The notes: generated from the sequence alone by a model not told the origin. A stretch of DNA of 64,000 nt from Verrucomicrobiota bacterium (GCA_016871615.1 VHCX01000009.1:1-64000), one strand, 5' to 3'; numbered from the stretch's first letter, positions 33,364 through 41,996 are shown. Numbers and translations are program-made.

Positions 33364-33564
33364 TCAGCCACCCGCCACGATGCGGACGATCTCCAGCCGG
33401 TCGCCCGGCGCCAGCGGCCGTTCCGGGAACTCCGACGGGGCCACCGCCTCGCCATTGAGCTCCACCACGACGCTGCGCGGGGGGAGGCCGCGCCGGCGGA
33501 GGAACTGCTCGAGCGTGCACGGGAACTCGGCCGGAACGGGCTCCCCATTGGCGATGACCGACAT
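33364..33564 (-). CDS. thiS: Sulfur carrier protein ThiS
   Basis: A 66-residue ubiquitin-like protein ending in VAGG; the terminal Gly-Gly is adenylated and thiocarboxylated to deliver sulfur to the thiazole of thiamine. It begins SVIANGEPVPAEFPCTLEQF and has the central VVVELNGEAV segment, both typical of ThiS. ATG 33564 was chosen because the extended ORF (109 residues) would add a non-homologous N-terminus. No thiG, thiF or thiO is adjacent, and no TPP riboswitch was recognised upstream. Confidence 0.9.
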   Translation of the reverse strand: MSVIANGEPVPAEFPCTLEQFLRRRGLPPRSVVVELNGEAVAPSEFPERPLAPGDRLEIVRIVAGG

Positions 33565-33706
33565 GGGCGCAGCGTGGTGCCGGCAGACGGGATGTAAAGT
33601 CTTCCGGAAAGCCCCCCCGGCCTTCGGCTCCTTCCGCCCCGCGCCCTGCGCCACGGGCCTCCAGATTTCACTTCGGGCTTCCCGGTCCACCCACTAGCGT
33701 TGACGC

Positions 33707-34597
33707 GTGTCGCAGGATCCAATCCTCTCCCTCGACCTGCCCGGAATCCCCAAGGTGAAATCCGGGAAGGTCCGCGAAGTCTTCGATCTCGGGGACTCCC
33801 TGCTCTTCGTGGCCACCGACCGCATCTCGGCCTTCGACTGCGTCATGCCCAACGGCATTCCCCGCAAGGGCGAGGTCCTCACCCAGATCTCCTACTTCTG
33901 GTTCGACCAGACCGAGTCGTGGCTGCCGAACCACCGCCTACTCAAGGCCGACGATCCCCTGCCCGACCGCCTGAAGCCCTTCGCGGCCGTCCTGGACCGC
34001 CGGAGCATGGTCGTCCGCAAGACGAGGCCCCTGCCGATCGAGTGCGTGGTGCGCGGCTACCTGTCGGGCTCCGGCTGGAAGGAATACCGGAAGTCCGGAT
34101 CGGTGTGCGGCATCGCCCTGCCACCGGGACTGCAGGAGTCCTCCGAGCTTCCCGAGCCGATCTTCACGCCCGCCACCAAGGCCGAGTCGGGCCATGACGA
34201 GAACATCCCCTTCGACGAGGCCTGCCGCCTGGCCGGACCGGAGATCGCCCGGCAGGCGCGCGACCTGAGCCTGCGGCTCTACACGTTCGCGCGGGATTAC
34301 GCCCGGACCCGCGGCATCCTCATCGCGGACACCAAGTTCGAGTTCGGGATCGTCGACGGCCGACTGATCCTCATCGACGAGGTGCTCACCCCCGATTCGT
34401 CCCGGTTCTGGCCGGCCGACCAGTACGCGCCCGGACGCGGACAGCCGAGTTTCGACAAGCAGTTCGTGCGCGACCACCTCGAGTCCCTCGACTGGGACAA
34501 GACCCCCCCGGCGCCGGCGCTGCCCCCGGCGATCGTGGCCCGAACCCAGGCGAAGTACCTCGAGGCCTATCGACTGCTCACCGGTTCCCCGCTCTGA
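33707..34597 (+). CDS. purC: Phosphoribosylaminoimidazole-succinocarboxamide synthase
   Basis: A 296-residue SAICAR synthetase, which couples CAIR and aspartate using ATP in purine synthesis. VKSGKVREVFDLGDSLLFV forms the nucleotide-binding start. Other conserved parts are ATDRISAFDCVMPNGIP, IECVVRGYLSGSGWKEY, the FEFGIVDGRL region and LIDEVLTPDSSRFW. Length matches the longer eukaryote-like/type II PurC. The GTG start at 33707 immediately precedes SQDPILSLDLPG. It is first in a plus-strand run purC-ribH-lspA-miaA. Confidence 0.95.
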   Translation: MSQDPILSLDLPGIPKVKSGKVREVFDLGDSLLFVATDRISAFDCVMPNGIPRKGEVLTQISYFWFDQTESWLPNHRLLKADDPLPDRLKPFAAVLDRRSMVVRKTRPLPIECVVRGYLSGSGWKEYRKSGSVCGIALPPGLQESSELPEPIFTPATKAESGHDENIPFDEACRLAGPEIARQARDLSLRLYTFARDYARTRGILIADTKFEFGIVDGRLILIDEVLTPDSSRFWPADQYAPGRGQPSFDKQFVRDHLESLDWDKTPPAPALPPAIVARTQAKYLEAYRLLTGSPL

Positions 34598-34624
34598 ACC
34601 GACAGGCCGCCCCGACACACCCCA

Positions 34625-34635
34625 CCCCCCCCCCC
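34625..34635 (+). repeat. Eleven-cytosine homopolymer in the ribH leader
   Basis: An uninterrupted run of 11 C, followed by T and further C blocks, ends 15 bases before the ribH ATG at 34651. It lies where the ribosome-binding site should be, and no purine-rich Shine-Dalgarno sequence is visible other than GGA at 34645-34647. Homopolymers of this length tend to slip. Confidence 0.7.
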
Positions 34636-34650
34636 TCCCCTCCCGGACCC

Positions 34651-35148
34651 ATGCTCAAGGCCTCCCACCCGACGGATCCCCTGCGGACCGATGGCCGATT
34701 CGCCATCGTCTGCTCGCGGTACAACGCCGAGTACACCGAACCGATGCTGGCTGCGGCCCGTTCGATCCTCGAGGCGGCCGGGGCCCGCGAGGTCGAGGTG
34801 GTCCGAGTGCCCGGGGCCTTCGAGATCCCGGTCGCCGCGGCGGCCCTGGCCCGGCGCCGGACGCGCAGACCCCGGGCCATCCTCTGCCTGGGCGTGATCT
34901 GGCAGGGGGAGACCACCCACGCCGACCAGATCGGCGGCGCGGTCACCCGGGCGCTGATGTCCATCGGCCTGGACACGGGGATCCCTTGCATCCACGAGGT
35001 GCTCACGGTGACCACCCGGGCGCAGGCGCGGGCACGCTGCCTCGACCCGGAGACCAGCCGCGGGGTCGAGGCAGCCCATGCAGCGCTCGAGATCTCCGAG
35101 GCACTGGCCGGGATCGCCGGCCCTTCCCGGGGTCGGCACACGGCCTGA
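34651..35148 (+). CDS. ribH: 6,7-dimethyl-8-ribityllumazine synthase
   Basis: A 165-residue lumazine synthase, which makes the riboflavin precursor from the ArpP pyrimidine and dihydroxybutanone phosphate. FAIVCSRYNAEYT (substrate-binding N-terminus), VVRVPGAFEIPVAA, CLGVIWQGETTHADQI (with the catalytic-loop histidine) and HEVLTVTTRAQA are at the expected positions. The IWQGETTHADQIGGA loop departs from the common form VIRGETPHFDYV but keeps the Glu-Thr and His positions. It follows purC by 53 bases, including the poly-C tract, and precedes lspA by 14. No FMN riboswitch was recognised. Confidence 0.9.
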   Translation: MLKASHPTDPLRTDGRFAIVCSRYNAEYTEPMLAAARSILEAAGAREVEVVRVPGAFEIPVAAAALARRRTRRPRAILCLGVIWQGETTHADQIGGAVTRALMSIGLDTGIPCIHEVLTVTTRAQARARCLDPETSRGVEAAHAALEISEALAGIAGPSRGRHTA

Positions 35149-35162
35149 ATCACCCCACGACC

Positions 35163-35699
35163 ATGGCCGCAATCCGCCCCCATCTGCCGCCGGACCGGCT
35201 GACCCTGGTGCTCGCGCTGGCGGTGCTCGGCTTCGATCAGGCCACCAAGTGGCTGGTCCAGCGGTCGATGGAGTTCGGCGCCGAGCGGACGATCCTCGAG
35301 GGCTTCTTCAAGCTGGTGCACTGGGGCAACACCGGGGCGGCGTGGAGCATCTTCCGCCACCACAACGACTGGCTGGCCGGGTTCTCGGCCCTGGCCATGC
35401 TGGCGCTCTGGCGCTGGCGCCGGCACTTCGAGTACGACCGCCGCCCCGGTCAGGTCGCCCTCGGCCTGCTCTTCGGCGGCATCGTGGGCAACCTGCTCGA
35501 CCGGATCATCCACGAGCACGTGGTCGATTTCCTGCGGTTCTACTGGATCCGCCGCAGCGGCTCAGAGGTGGGTTTCCCCGCGTTCAACGTGGCCGACTCG
35601 GCGATCTGCACGGCGGTGGCCATCCTGATGATCCTCGCCTGGAGCGCGGAGCCACCCTCCACGGCGGGCCGGCCGGTCGGCGGCGGCTCAAAGCCATGA
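35163..35699 (+). CDS. lspA: Lipoprotein signal peptidase (signal peptidase II)
   Basis: A 178-residue inner-membrane aspartyl protease that cuts signal peptides from diacylglyceryl prolipoproteins. Four hydrophobic segments are visible. Conserved motifs are DQATKWLVQ, NTGAAWSIF, GNLLDRIIH (first catalytic Asp) and FNVADSAIC (second catalytic Asp). ATG 35163 starts the family-typical N-terminus; the longer ORF runs through ribH. Its stop overlaps the miaA ATG by four bases. Several predicted lipoproteins in this window would be its substrates. Confidence 0.95.
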   Translation: MAAIRPHLPPDRLTLVLALAVLGFDQATKWLVQRSMEFGAERTILEGFFKLVHWGNTGAAWSIFRHHNDWLAGFSALAMLALWRWRRHFEYDRRPGQVALGLLFGGIVGNLLDRIIHEHVVDFLRFYWIRRSGSEVGFPAFNVADSAICTAVAILMILAWSAEPPSTAGRPVGGGSKP

Positions 35700-36637
35700 A
35701 ACCGGTGCTGCTGACCGGACCCACCGCCTCGGGCAAGTCGGCGGTGGCCATCGAGCTGGCCGAGCGGATCGGCGGCGAGATCGTCTCCGTCGATTCGATG
35801 CAGGTCTACCGGGGCCTCGACATCGGCACCGCCAAGCCCTCCCCGGAGGAGCGGCGACGCGTCCCGCACCACCTGGTCGACGTGGTGGGCCTGTCGGAAC
35901 CCTTCGACGCGGCTCGGTTCGTGGCCACGGCCCGGGAGGCGATCGACGACCTGTCGGTCCGGGGGCGCGTGCCCATCCTGTGCGGCGGCACCGGCCTCTA
36001 CATCAACGCCTGGCTCGGCGGACTCGGCTCGGCCCCGCCGCCGGACCCGGCCTTGCGCGCGGAACTCGAGGCGACCGGGACGGATGCCCTGCTGGACGAA
36101 CTGGCGCGCAAGGATCCGGCGACCCTGGACGAGATCGACCTTCAGAACCGCCGCCGGCTGGTCCGGGCCGTCGAGGTGATCCGCCTCACCGGCCGGCCCT
36201 TCTCGCTGCAGCGGGCCCGGTGGCCCGAGCGCGGCGGCACGCTGCTGGCCGGCCGCGCCTTCGGCATCGGGCGGGATCGCTCGGACCTCGTGGAGCGCAT
36301 CCACCGGCGGGTGGACCGGATGTTCGGGGAGGGCCTCGTCGTGGAGACCGCCCGGCGGCTGACCGAGGGGCTGCGGGAGAACCGGACGGCGATGCAGGCG
36401 ATCGGCTATCGTCAGGTCGTGGAGCATCTCGAGGGACGACGCACCCTCCGGGAGACCCGGGAGCTGGTCCAGTCCAAGACCCGCCAGTTCGCCCGACGCC
36501 AGCGCACCTGGATGACGGGCCAGTTGGATCTCGAGTGGCTGGAGGTCCGCCGGGACGAACCTCCGGGGCACACGGCCGACCACATCGCCCGGCGGCTCGC
36601 CGAAGGGTGGCCCCGGAGGGGATGCGCCGGAAGATGA
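35696..36637 (+). CDS. miaA: tRNA dimethylallyltransferase
   Basis: A 313-residue MiaA, which adds a dimethylallyl group to A37 of tRNAs reading UNN codons. It has the P-loop GPTASGKS, SVDSMQVYRGLDIGTAKPS, ILCGGTGLYI, RRRLVRAVEVIRLTG, and QAIGYRQVVEHLEG with the C-terminal arginine-rich tRNA contact QFARRQRTWM. ATG 35696 overlaps the lspA stop. It is the last gene of the purC-ribH-lspA-miaA run before convergent genes. Confidence 0.96.
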   Translation: MKPVLLTGPTASGKSAVAIELAERIGGEIVSVDSMQVYRGLDIGTAKPSPEERRRVPHHLVDVVGLSEPFDAARFVATAREAIDDLSVRGRVPILCGGTGLYINAWLGGLGSAPPPDPALRAELEATGTDALLDELARKDPATLDEIDLQNRRRLVRAVEVIRLTGRPFSLQRARWPERGGTLLAGRAFGIGRDRSDLVERIHRRVDRMFGEGLVVETARRLTEGLRENRTAMQAIGYRQVVEHLEGRRTLRETRELVQSKTRQFARRQRTWMTGQLDLEWLEVRRDEPPGHTADHIARRLAEGWPRRGCAGR

Positions 36638-36679
36638 CCCGGAAGCCGCACGGGTCGAACCCCCTGCCCGTCCTGGCGG

Positions 36680-37846
36680 TCAGGGCTCGAGCACCCGGAG
36701 ATCCACGATCTCGCCCGGCAGCACTGGGACGTTCGCAGGCAGGGAGACGAGGATCGGAAGGCCGTTCTCGGGCGCGGAGCGGGTGTCGCCCCCGGGCCCG
36801 GAGGCCGAGGAGGTCCTTGGCAACAACGACGGGAAGATCGGCTCCAACTGCGCGCCGACGCTGAGCACCTCGCCGACGCCCACCTCGCGGTTCCGGGCCC
36901 GGGACCGCACCTCGATCCTCGTCCCGGGACGGGCATCGATCTGCAGCGGCTGGCGGAGGAAGGCGACGACCCTCGAGGGCTTCTCACGGGAGACCGTCAG
37001 GATGGGTTCGCCGGCCTGCACGGTCTCGCCGGTCCAGCGGTGCACGATGCTCACGACCCCGTCGAACGGGGCCACCAGGTCGATCGGCATCAACTGGGCC
37101 TCGATCAGGTCCAGCGCGCGGGATTCCACCTCGATGGCGGCCAGCGTCGAGGAGGACTCCTGCCCCTCCGGCCGTCCGGCCGCCATCTGCTGGAGGCTGG
37201 AGCCGACCTGGTTGACCAGCGCCTCCAGTTCCTGCACGGCGGCCTCCTCGATCGCGGCATCCCTCCGGGAGATGTCGAGATCGTCCTGGCTCAACACCGG
37301 CAGCGCGCCGGAGGCACCCGGGGTCGGGACGCCGGAGCGCAGCTTCTCCAGACGCGCCAACTCGAGCTGCCGATAGGCGCTGCGTGCCTTGGCCGAAAGC
37401 CAGTCGACACGCTTGGACATCCAGTCGAGCCGGAGACCCTCGAGGTTCACCCGGCTGTTCTGCTTCCGGAGTTCGGAATCGTTGCCGGCCCGGATGAGTT
37501 CGATGCGCGCCTTGCTGAGGGAGATCTGGGCCTCGAGGACCCGGGGTTCCACCGTGATGACGCGGGCCAGCACCTGGCCGGCGACCACCCGCTGCAGGGC
37601 GTCGACCTGCACCTGGGCGAGACGACCCGGCCCGACGCTCGAAACCACCCCGCGCACCGACTCGGCCTCGCCCACGAGCGCAGCCGGGCCGACATGGCCC
37701 TGCCAGAGCCACAGGGTGGCTCCGAGCACCACCGCGAAGGCGAGGTAAGGGACCACCTGGATCCGGAATTCCCGGAACCGGGTGCCCGGCGGGGTGGGGA
37801 TCGGTGGCAGTCCGCCACCTGGCCCATGGTTCGGTTGGTTTGGCAT
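36680..37846 (-). CDS. HlyD-type periplasmic adaptor protein
   Basis: A 388-residue adaptor with one N-terminal membrane helix (VVPYLAFAVVLGATLWLW), a first half-lipoyl segment (RLAQVQVDALQRVVAGQVLA), a long coiled-coil hairpin at about 100-210, and the second half-lipoyl/barrel part (APFDGVVSIVHRWTGETVQA). The end is a beta-barrel with PGTRIEVRSRARN. HlyD-like proteins normally bridge an inner-membrane pump to the outer membrane; no ABC or RND pump gene is adjacent. Instead it follows the DUF4956 and VTC genes with a 4-base gap, so it is part of that operon. ATG 37846 is preferred to 37867, which would overlap the upstream stop. Confidence 0.8.
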   Translation of the reverse strand: MPNQPNHGPGGGLPPIPTPPGTRFREFRIQVVPYLAFAVVLGATLWLWQGHVGPAALVGEAESVRGVVSSVGPGRLAQVQVDALQRVVAGQVLARVITVEPRVLEAQISLSKARIELIRAGNDSELRKQNSRVNLEGLRLDWMSKRVDWLSAKARSAYRQLELARLEKLRSGVPTPGASGALPVLSQDDLDISRRDAAIEEAAVQELEALVNQVGSSLQQMAAGRPEGQESSSTLAAIEVESRALDLIEAQLMPIDLVAPFDGVVSIVHRWTGETVQAGEPILTVSREKPSRVVAFLRQPLQIDARPGTRIEVRSRARNREVGVGEVLSVGAQLEPIFPSLLPRTSSASGPGGDTRSAPENGLPILVSLPANVPVLPGEIVDLRVLEP

Positions 37847-37850
37847 GCGA

Positions 37851-38543
37851 CTAGACTTCCGATTCATCCTCCGCCTTGAGGCTCGTCACCCGGGACACCC
37901 CCGGGAAGGCCTTGAGTTCCGAGACCAGTTCCCCGGCCCGGGAGGCATCCCTCAGGAGGATGCGGTAGGAAAGATCGGTTCCATCCGACGCCGCACCGGC
38001 CCTCTGGCTGGCCAGATGGCTGCGTCGCCCGTGCCTCTCGAGCAACCCGGCGAGGCTGGGCAACTCGTCCAGCGGGCGGCCCCAGTGCAGGTTGAGGATG
38101 AGGTCGTAGCGGTGCCGGGCACCGAACGAGGTCCAGTGGAGGTAGAGCATGATCGCGGCGAAGACCAGGCAGCCCAGGATCGCCGTGCTGAACTTGCGCG
38201 TGCCGGCGGCCATGCCCGTGGTGATGCTGGCGAGGATGTAGGCCGTGTCGAGGGTGTCGCGGAGGATGTTCCGGAAGCGGACCACCGCGAACACGGCCAT
38301 CATGCCGAAGACCATCAATAGGTTGTTGAACATCACCGCCATCACCAGCGCGACGATGACGCAGAGGATGACGAGGGAGTTGACGAAGGACCTCGAGTAG
38401 CTCAGGCCCGAATGGCAGATCATGTATACCCAGGCCACGACATGACCGCAGAGGAAGGCGATGAGCAGGCCCAGCACCATGCCGCCCAGGTCGTCGGGCG
38501 CGGTGCCGAAGTCACCCCGGATGAAAAGGTCCGCAACGTTCAT
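37851..38543 (-). CDS. DUF4956 membrane protein
   Basis: A 230-residue protein with three to four membrane segments in the first half (GLLIAFLCGHVVAWVYMI, SLVILCVIVALVMAVMF, LLMVFGMMAVFAVVRFRN, ILGCLVFAAIMLYLHW). The signature FAVVRFRNILRDTLDTAYI is followed by a soluble ferredoxin-like C-terminal domain. DUF4956 proteins are often encoded next to VTC-domain proteins and sometimes CotH kinases; their function is unknown. Its ATG overlaps the VTC gene stop by four bases, and the HlyD-type gene follows, so it probably forms a membrane component of the same assembly. Confidence 0.88.
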   Translation of the reverse strand: MNVADLFIRGDFGTAPDDLGGMVLGLLIAFLCGHVVAWVYMICHSGLSYSRSFVNSLVILCVIVALVMAVMFNNLLMVFGMMAVFAVVRFRNILRDTLDTAYILASITTGMAAGTRKFSTAILGCLVFAAIMLYLHWTSFGARHRYDLILNLHWGRPLDELPSLAGLLERHGRRSHLASQRAGAASDGTDLSYRILLRDASRAGELVSELKAFPGVSRVTSLKAEDESEV

Positions 38544-39403
38544 GTGGCCAGGAGGCCGGGTTGTCCCAGCCGGTTCGCGAGGCGAGAGAGTCGCGCCTTC
38601 CGACGCTCCACCGCCAGTCCAACCTCGGGAAATCCTGCGCCCGTCGCGGGATCCCTCAGGAAATGGTGTTCACCCTTCACCGCGATGCCATCGGCATACT
38701 TGGAGGCCGATCCCGGCCGCAACCCGAAAACCCGGACCATGTCGGCGAACCAGTCCGGGAAGCGGCCGGTGAACTTCAGCTCGAGGACCACGAGGTTGCC
38801 GAAGACCGGGGTCGGATCGTCCATCTCGGCGGCGAAGCGGGCCGTGAACTCCGGCGAAATGAGCACGTTGCGGTCGAAGGTGACCCGGACCGAGTTGTCG
38901 TTCGGGCTGATCCAGGCCTCGCGGTCGTAGGAGACGTGAGCCACCGGCATGGCCCGCTGGTCGCCGGCCAGCTCGATGAAGCGCTGCACCGCCACCAGTT
39001 GGCGCGCATCCTGGGTGACGAGTTCGGAGGCCTCGGGCAACTGTCCGGCCAGCACCGCCTCGACCGCGGGCCGGCGCACGCCGCACCGCTGCTTGAGGAT
39101 GGCGTCGTTCATCCGGCGCTTGATCTCGAAGAACACCGGCGCCTGGGGGTTCTGGGTGTCGGCGTAGAAGCGCAACCGGAGCTTGTAGCGGTTCTTGTCG
39201 CCGTTGATCGTGCCCCGGTAGATGCGGAGGTCCTCGGAGTCGAGATAGAGGTTGTGGATCGAGTAGGAGAGGTTCGGGCGATGGGCGCCGTACTCGTCGA
39301 TCTCTAGGTACGACGACACGAAGTCCCGCAGGGTCAATGCCAGCGCCTCGGGAATGACATACTTCAATTCCCACCGCTGCATCTGCATGTTGTCGGCTGA
39401 CAT
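38540..39403 (-). CDS. VTC-domain protein, polyphosphate polymerase-like
   Basis: A 287-residue protein with a VTC domain, the tunnel fold of the yeast Vtc4 polyphosphate polymerase. Motifs are RWELKYVIPE, IHNLYLDSEDLRIYRGTING, KNRYKLRLRFYAD (basic phosphate-contact residues), PVFFEIKRRMND (metal-binding Glu and Lys), and VFGNLVVLELKFTGRFP. No SPX domain or signal peptide is present, so the domain would be cytoplasmic, facing the DUF4956 membrane partner. It is first in a three-gene operon with DUF4956 and a HlyD-type adaptor. Polyphosphate synthesis is inferred from the domain and has rarely been tested in bacteria. Confidence 0.85.
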   Translation of the reverse strand: MSADNMQMQRWELKYVIPEALALTLRDFVSSYLEIDEYGAHRPNLSYSIHNLYLDSEDLRIYRGTINGDKNRYKLRLRFYADTQNPQAPVFFEIKRRMNDAILKQRCGVRRPAVEAVLAGQLPEASELVTQDARQLVAVQRFIELAGDQRAMPVAHVSYDREAWISPNDNSVRVTFDRNVLISPEFTARFAAEMDDPTPVFGNLVVLELKFTGRFPDWFADMVRVFGLRPGSASKYADGIAVKGEHHFLRDPATGAGFPEVGLAVERRKARLSRLANRLGQPGLLAT

Positions 39404-39454
39404 CGTACGGTTCCAGACGCCCCTCTCCGGCTCAGGAATCCGGGCAGGCTAACC

Positions 39455-39476
39455 GATCGTCACCAGATTGTCACCA
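39455..39476. promoter_or_regulatory. Tandem 11-bp repeat resembling a Pho box
   Basis: GATCGTCACCA is followed directly by GATTGTCACCA (10 of 11 identical). The CGTCA/TGTCA cores are spaced by 11 bases, which is the layout of PhoB binding sites (TGTCA repeated every 11 bases). It lies about 50-75 bases upstream of the VTC gene. The TGTCA orientation reads on the plus strand, opposite to the gene, which is atypical. Confidence 0.4.
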
Positions 39477-39608
39477 AGGCTGACGACCAGACACCAGACC
39501 CTTTGGGGCTGCGCTCCCCCGGGGCTTGCGTCTTGGAACCGTAAAACCACTAGCAAGTGCCGTGCCTGAGGCTTCACTCCTGCCACCTTCGGCATCGTCC
39601 GGCCGGCA

Positions 39609-41996
39609 TCAGTCCTTCCAGGCGTTGAGGACCGGGTCGCCATCGCCCCTCCGGTACTGGAACGGAACGCTGTCGACCACCGCCTCGATGAGGGCCGAGA
39701 AGCGCAGGCCGCGCTGCCGGACACGGGCCTCGATGGCGGCCAAGGCCGGGCGATCGTAGTATTCCAAGCCACGGCCGAGGGCGTAGGTCAGCACCTTTTC
39801 GCTCAGGCACCGGATGAAATCGGCTTGGCGGGCCTCGGAGAGCACCCGGCTGAGTTCCTGATGGTCGCTGAAGCGCTCGCCCGAAACCAGCTCGCCCCGC
39901 GTCTCGACCGGGGCGTCCCCGTCCTGTTCCCGGTAGCGTCCCACGGCGTCGAAGTGCTCGAAGGCGAAGCCGAGCGGATCCATCTTGGCGTGGCAGGAGG
40001 CGCACATCGGGTTGTCGCGATGGGCATCCATGCGCTGCCGGAGCGTGCCGTGGGTCTCCTTGGACTCGAGGGCGGGCACCCCGGGCGGGGGCGGCGGCGG
40101 GGGCGAGGCGAGGATGTTCTCGAGGATCCACTTGCCCCGCTTGACCGGCGAGGTCCGGTTGGGGTTGGAGGTCAGCGTGAGCACGCTGCCATGGGTGAGG
40201 ACCCCGCGCCGGCCCGTGCCCGCGAGCGAGACCTTCTCGAACGAGGAGGCCCCCAGCGGAGCCGGCAGATCCCGGAGGCCATAGTGCCGGGCGAGGCGGT
40301 CATTGGCGAAGGTGTAGTCGGCCGTGAGGAACTCGGTGATCGGCCGGTCCTTCCGGAGGATGTGCTCGAAGAAGGCCTCCGTCTCGGCGCGCAGGGCGGC
40401 CCGGAGCGGCGGGTCGAAGTCCGGGAAGAGCCGGTCGTCGGGGGCGACGATGTCGAGCGTCCGCAGCTGCAGCCATTGGCCGGCGAAATTGTCGACCAGG
40501 GCCCTCGACCGCGGATCGGCCAGCATGCGACGGACCTGGGACCCGAGGTTGCGCCGCAGACGCCCCTTCCTGGCGAGCGTGAAGAGTTCCTCGTCCGGCA
40601 TGGTGCTCCACAGGAAGTACGACAGCCTCGAGGCCAGCGCATGCTCCGACACCCGGTGGATGGCCCCCGGGTCGTCGGGATCGGCCTGCGGCTCGCCCCG
40701 GTAGAGGAACTGCGGGGAGACCAGCACGGCCGTGAGGACCTGCTTCACCGAGCCCTCGAATCCCTCGCCCTCACCCTGCGCCCGCGCGAAGAGGGTCATC
40801 AACCGGTCGATCTCGGCCGTGGTGGCGGGCCGGCGGAACGCCCGATCGGTGAACCGCTGAACGATCTCGCGGGCCACCCGGTTGGTGGTCCCGGGCGAGG
40901 GCTGCCTGAAGAAGATCCGCCGGTGCATCGCGTGCAGCGGAGGCACCTCGTCGGAATACGGACCCTTCACCTCGATGAACTCCACCTGCAGGTTCCGGTC
41001 CTCGATCTTCTTCTCCTTGAAGGTCTTGCCTCGCGCGTTGGTGCGCACCAACTCGGTCTCCCGGTAGAAATCGTTCAGGAACGCCACCGACAGGCGATGG
41101 GTTCCGGCCTCGAGCCGCACCCGGTGCTCGTGGAGCTTGGGATTGCCACGTCCGCGGCGGACCTCGATCTGCTCCAGCTCCCGGCCATCGGCCCTGAGGG
41201 CCATCTGGACCTTCTCGTCGCCGGCCTGGTCCCCGTAGGCCTGGACCCGGAAGAGGTAGTCGCCGCCGACCGGGGCCGGGTAGGCCACCGACATCTCGCC
41301 CCGGGTCGAGAGCGTGGCGAGGGCCCCGCTGCCGGCATGTCCCTCGATGCGCGACGGGGCGAAACGGGTCGTCCTTGGGGGGATCGGTCCGGAGACGATT
41401 CCCCGGTCGAGGATGTCCTCGGCCGCCTGGAGGTACTTCTCGAGGAGCATCGGAGGGGTCGAGAGCACGTCCCCGATGTTGTCGAAGCCGTAACCGACGT
41501 CGTCCTGGGGGAAGTCGGCCGCGGGCTCGAAATCCACCCCCACCAGGTCGCGGACGGTGTGGTTGTACTCGACGCGGTTGAGACGGCGGAGGGTCACCCG
41601 GCCCGGGTCGGGCCGGTCGGGATCGACCGGGAAGAGCGTGCGGTCGATCCATCCGGCCAGGTGGCTGCGCTCCTGGGCCGTCGGCTGGACCTTGCGTTTT
41701 TTGGGAGGCATCTCGCCCGAACGCACGGTCTGGAGCACCCGCTCCCAGGTGCCCCGGTCGCCCAGCACGGCGACGAGGTTGGTGTGCCGGTCGAAGTTCA
41801 CCCCGCCCTTCGATTCAGAATCCCCGTGGCAATCCCAGCAGTGCTCCCGGAGCACGGGCAGCACGCCCTCGCGGAACTGCCGCTCCACGGCCGGACGGTC
41901 CACGGCGAGGTTGGCCCGCGGACGCTGCCGGGCCGCCCCGGCCCAGACGGCCAGCGCCACGGGGATCAGCCACAGGAAATGAAGTTTTCGGATCAT
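39609..41996 (-). CDS. Planctomycete-type cytochrome c protein (DUF1587/DUF1595/DUF1592/DUF1588/DUF1585)
   Basis: A 795-residue exported protein. After a signal anchor (LHFLWLIPVALAVWAGAA) come a c-type haem site, CWDCH, at about residue 53, then RVTLRRLNRVEYNHTVRDL (DUF1587), a carbohydrate-binding-like beta domain, LASRLSYFLWSTMPDEEL (DUF1592), a DUF1588 region with HGSVLTLTSNPNRTSPVKRG, and FEHFDAVGRYREQ (DUF1585). A second CASCH site lies near residue 673. Such proteins are abundant in planctomycetes and verrucomicrobia, usually paired with a DUF1552 protein, which is absent here. Electron transfer coupled to an unknown extracytoplasmic oxidation is assumed. ATG 41996 starts the signal. 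Confidence 0.88.
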   Translation of the reverse strand: MIRKLHFLWLIPVALAVWAGAARQRPRANLAVDRPAVERQFREGVLPVLREHCWDCHGDSESKGGVNFDRHTNLVAVLGDRGTWERVLQTVRSGEMPPKKRKVQPTAQERSHLAGWIDRTLFPVDPDRPDPGRVTLRRLNRVEYNHTVRDLVGVDFEPAADFPQDDVGYGFDNIGDVLSTPPMLLEKYLQAAEDILDRGIVSGPIPPRTTRFAPSRIEGHAGSGALATLSTRGEMSVAYPAPVGGDYLFRVQAYGDQAGDEKVQMALRADGRELEQIEVRRGRGNPKLHEHRVRLEAGTHRLSVAFLNDFYRETELVRTNARGKTFKEKKIEDRNLQVEFIEVKGPYSDEVPPLHAMHRRIFFRQPSPGTTNRVAREIVQRFTDRAFRRPATTAEIDRLMTLFARAQGEGEGFEGSVKQVLTAVLVSPQFLYRGEPQADPDDPGAIHRVSEHALASRLSYFLWSTMPDEELFTLARKGRLRRNLGSQVRRMLADPRSRALVDNFAGQWLQLRTLDIVAPDDRLFPDFDPPLRAALRAETEAFFEHILRKDRPITEFLTADYTFANDRLARHYGLRDLPAPLGASSFEKVSLAGTGRRGVLTHGSVLTLTSNPNRTSPVKRGKWILENILASPPPPPPPGVPALESKETHGTLRQRMDAHRDNPMCASCHAKMDPLGFAFEHFDAVGRYREQDGDAPVETRGELVSGERFSDHQELSRVLSEARQADFIRCLSEKVLTYALGRGLEYYDRPALAAIEARVRQRGLRFSALIEAVVDSVPFQYRRGDGDPVLNAWKD

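Noticed and set aside
33565-33706. TPP riboswitch for thiS
   Set aside because: No CTGAGA...ACCTGA-type core was seen on the minus strand upstream of thiS.
34598-34650. FMN riboswitch upstream of ribH
   Set aside because: The gap is only 53 bases, too short for the aptamer, and has no matching motifs.
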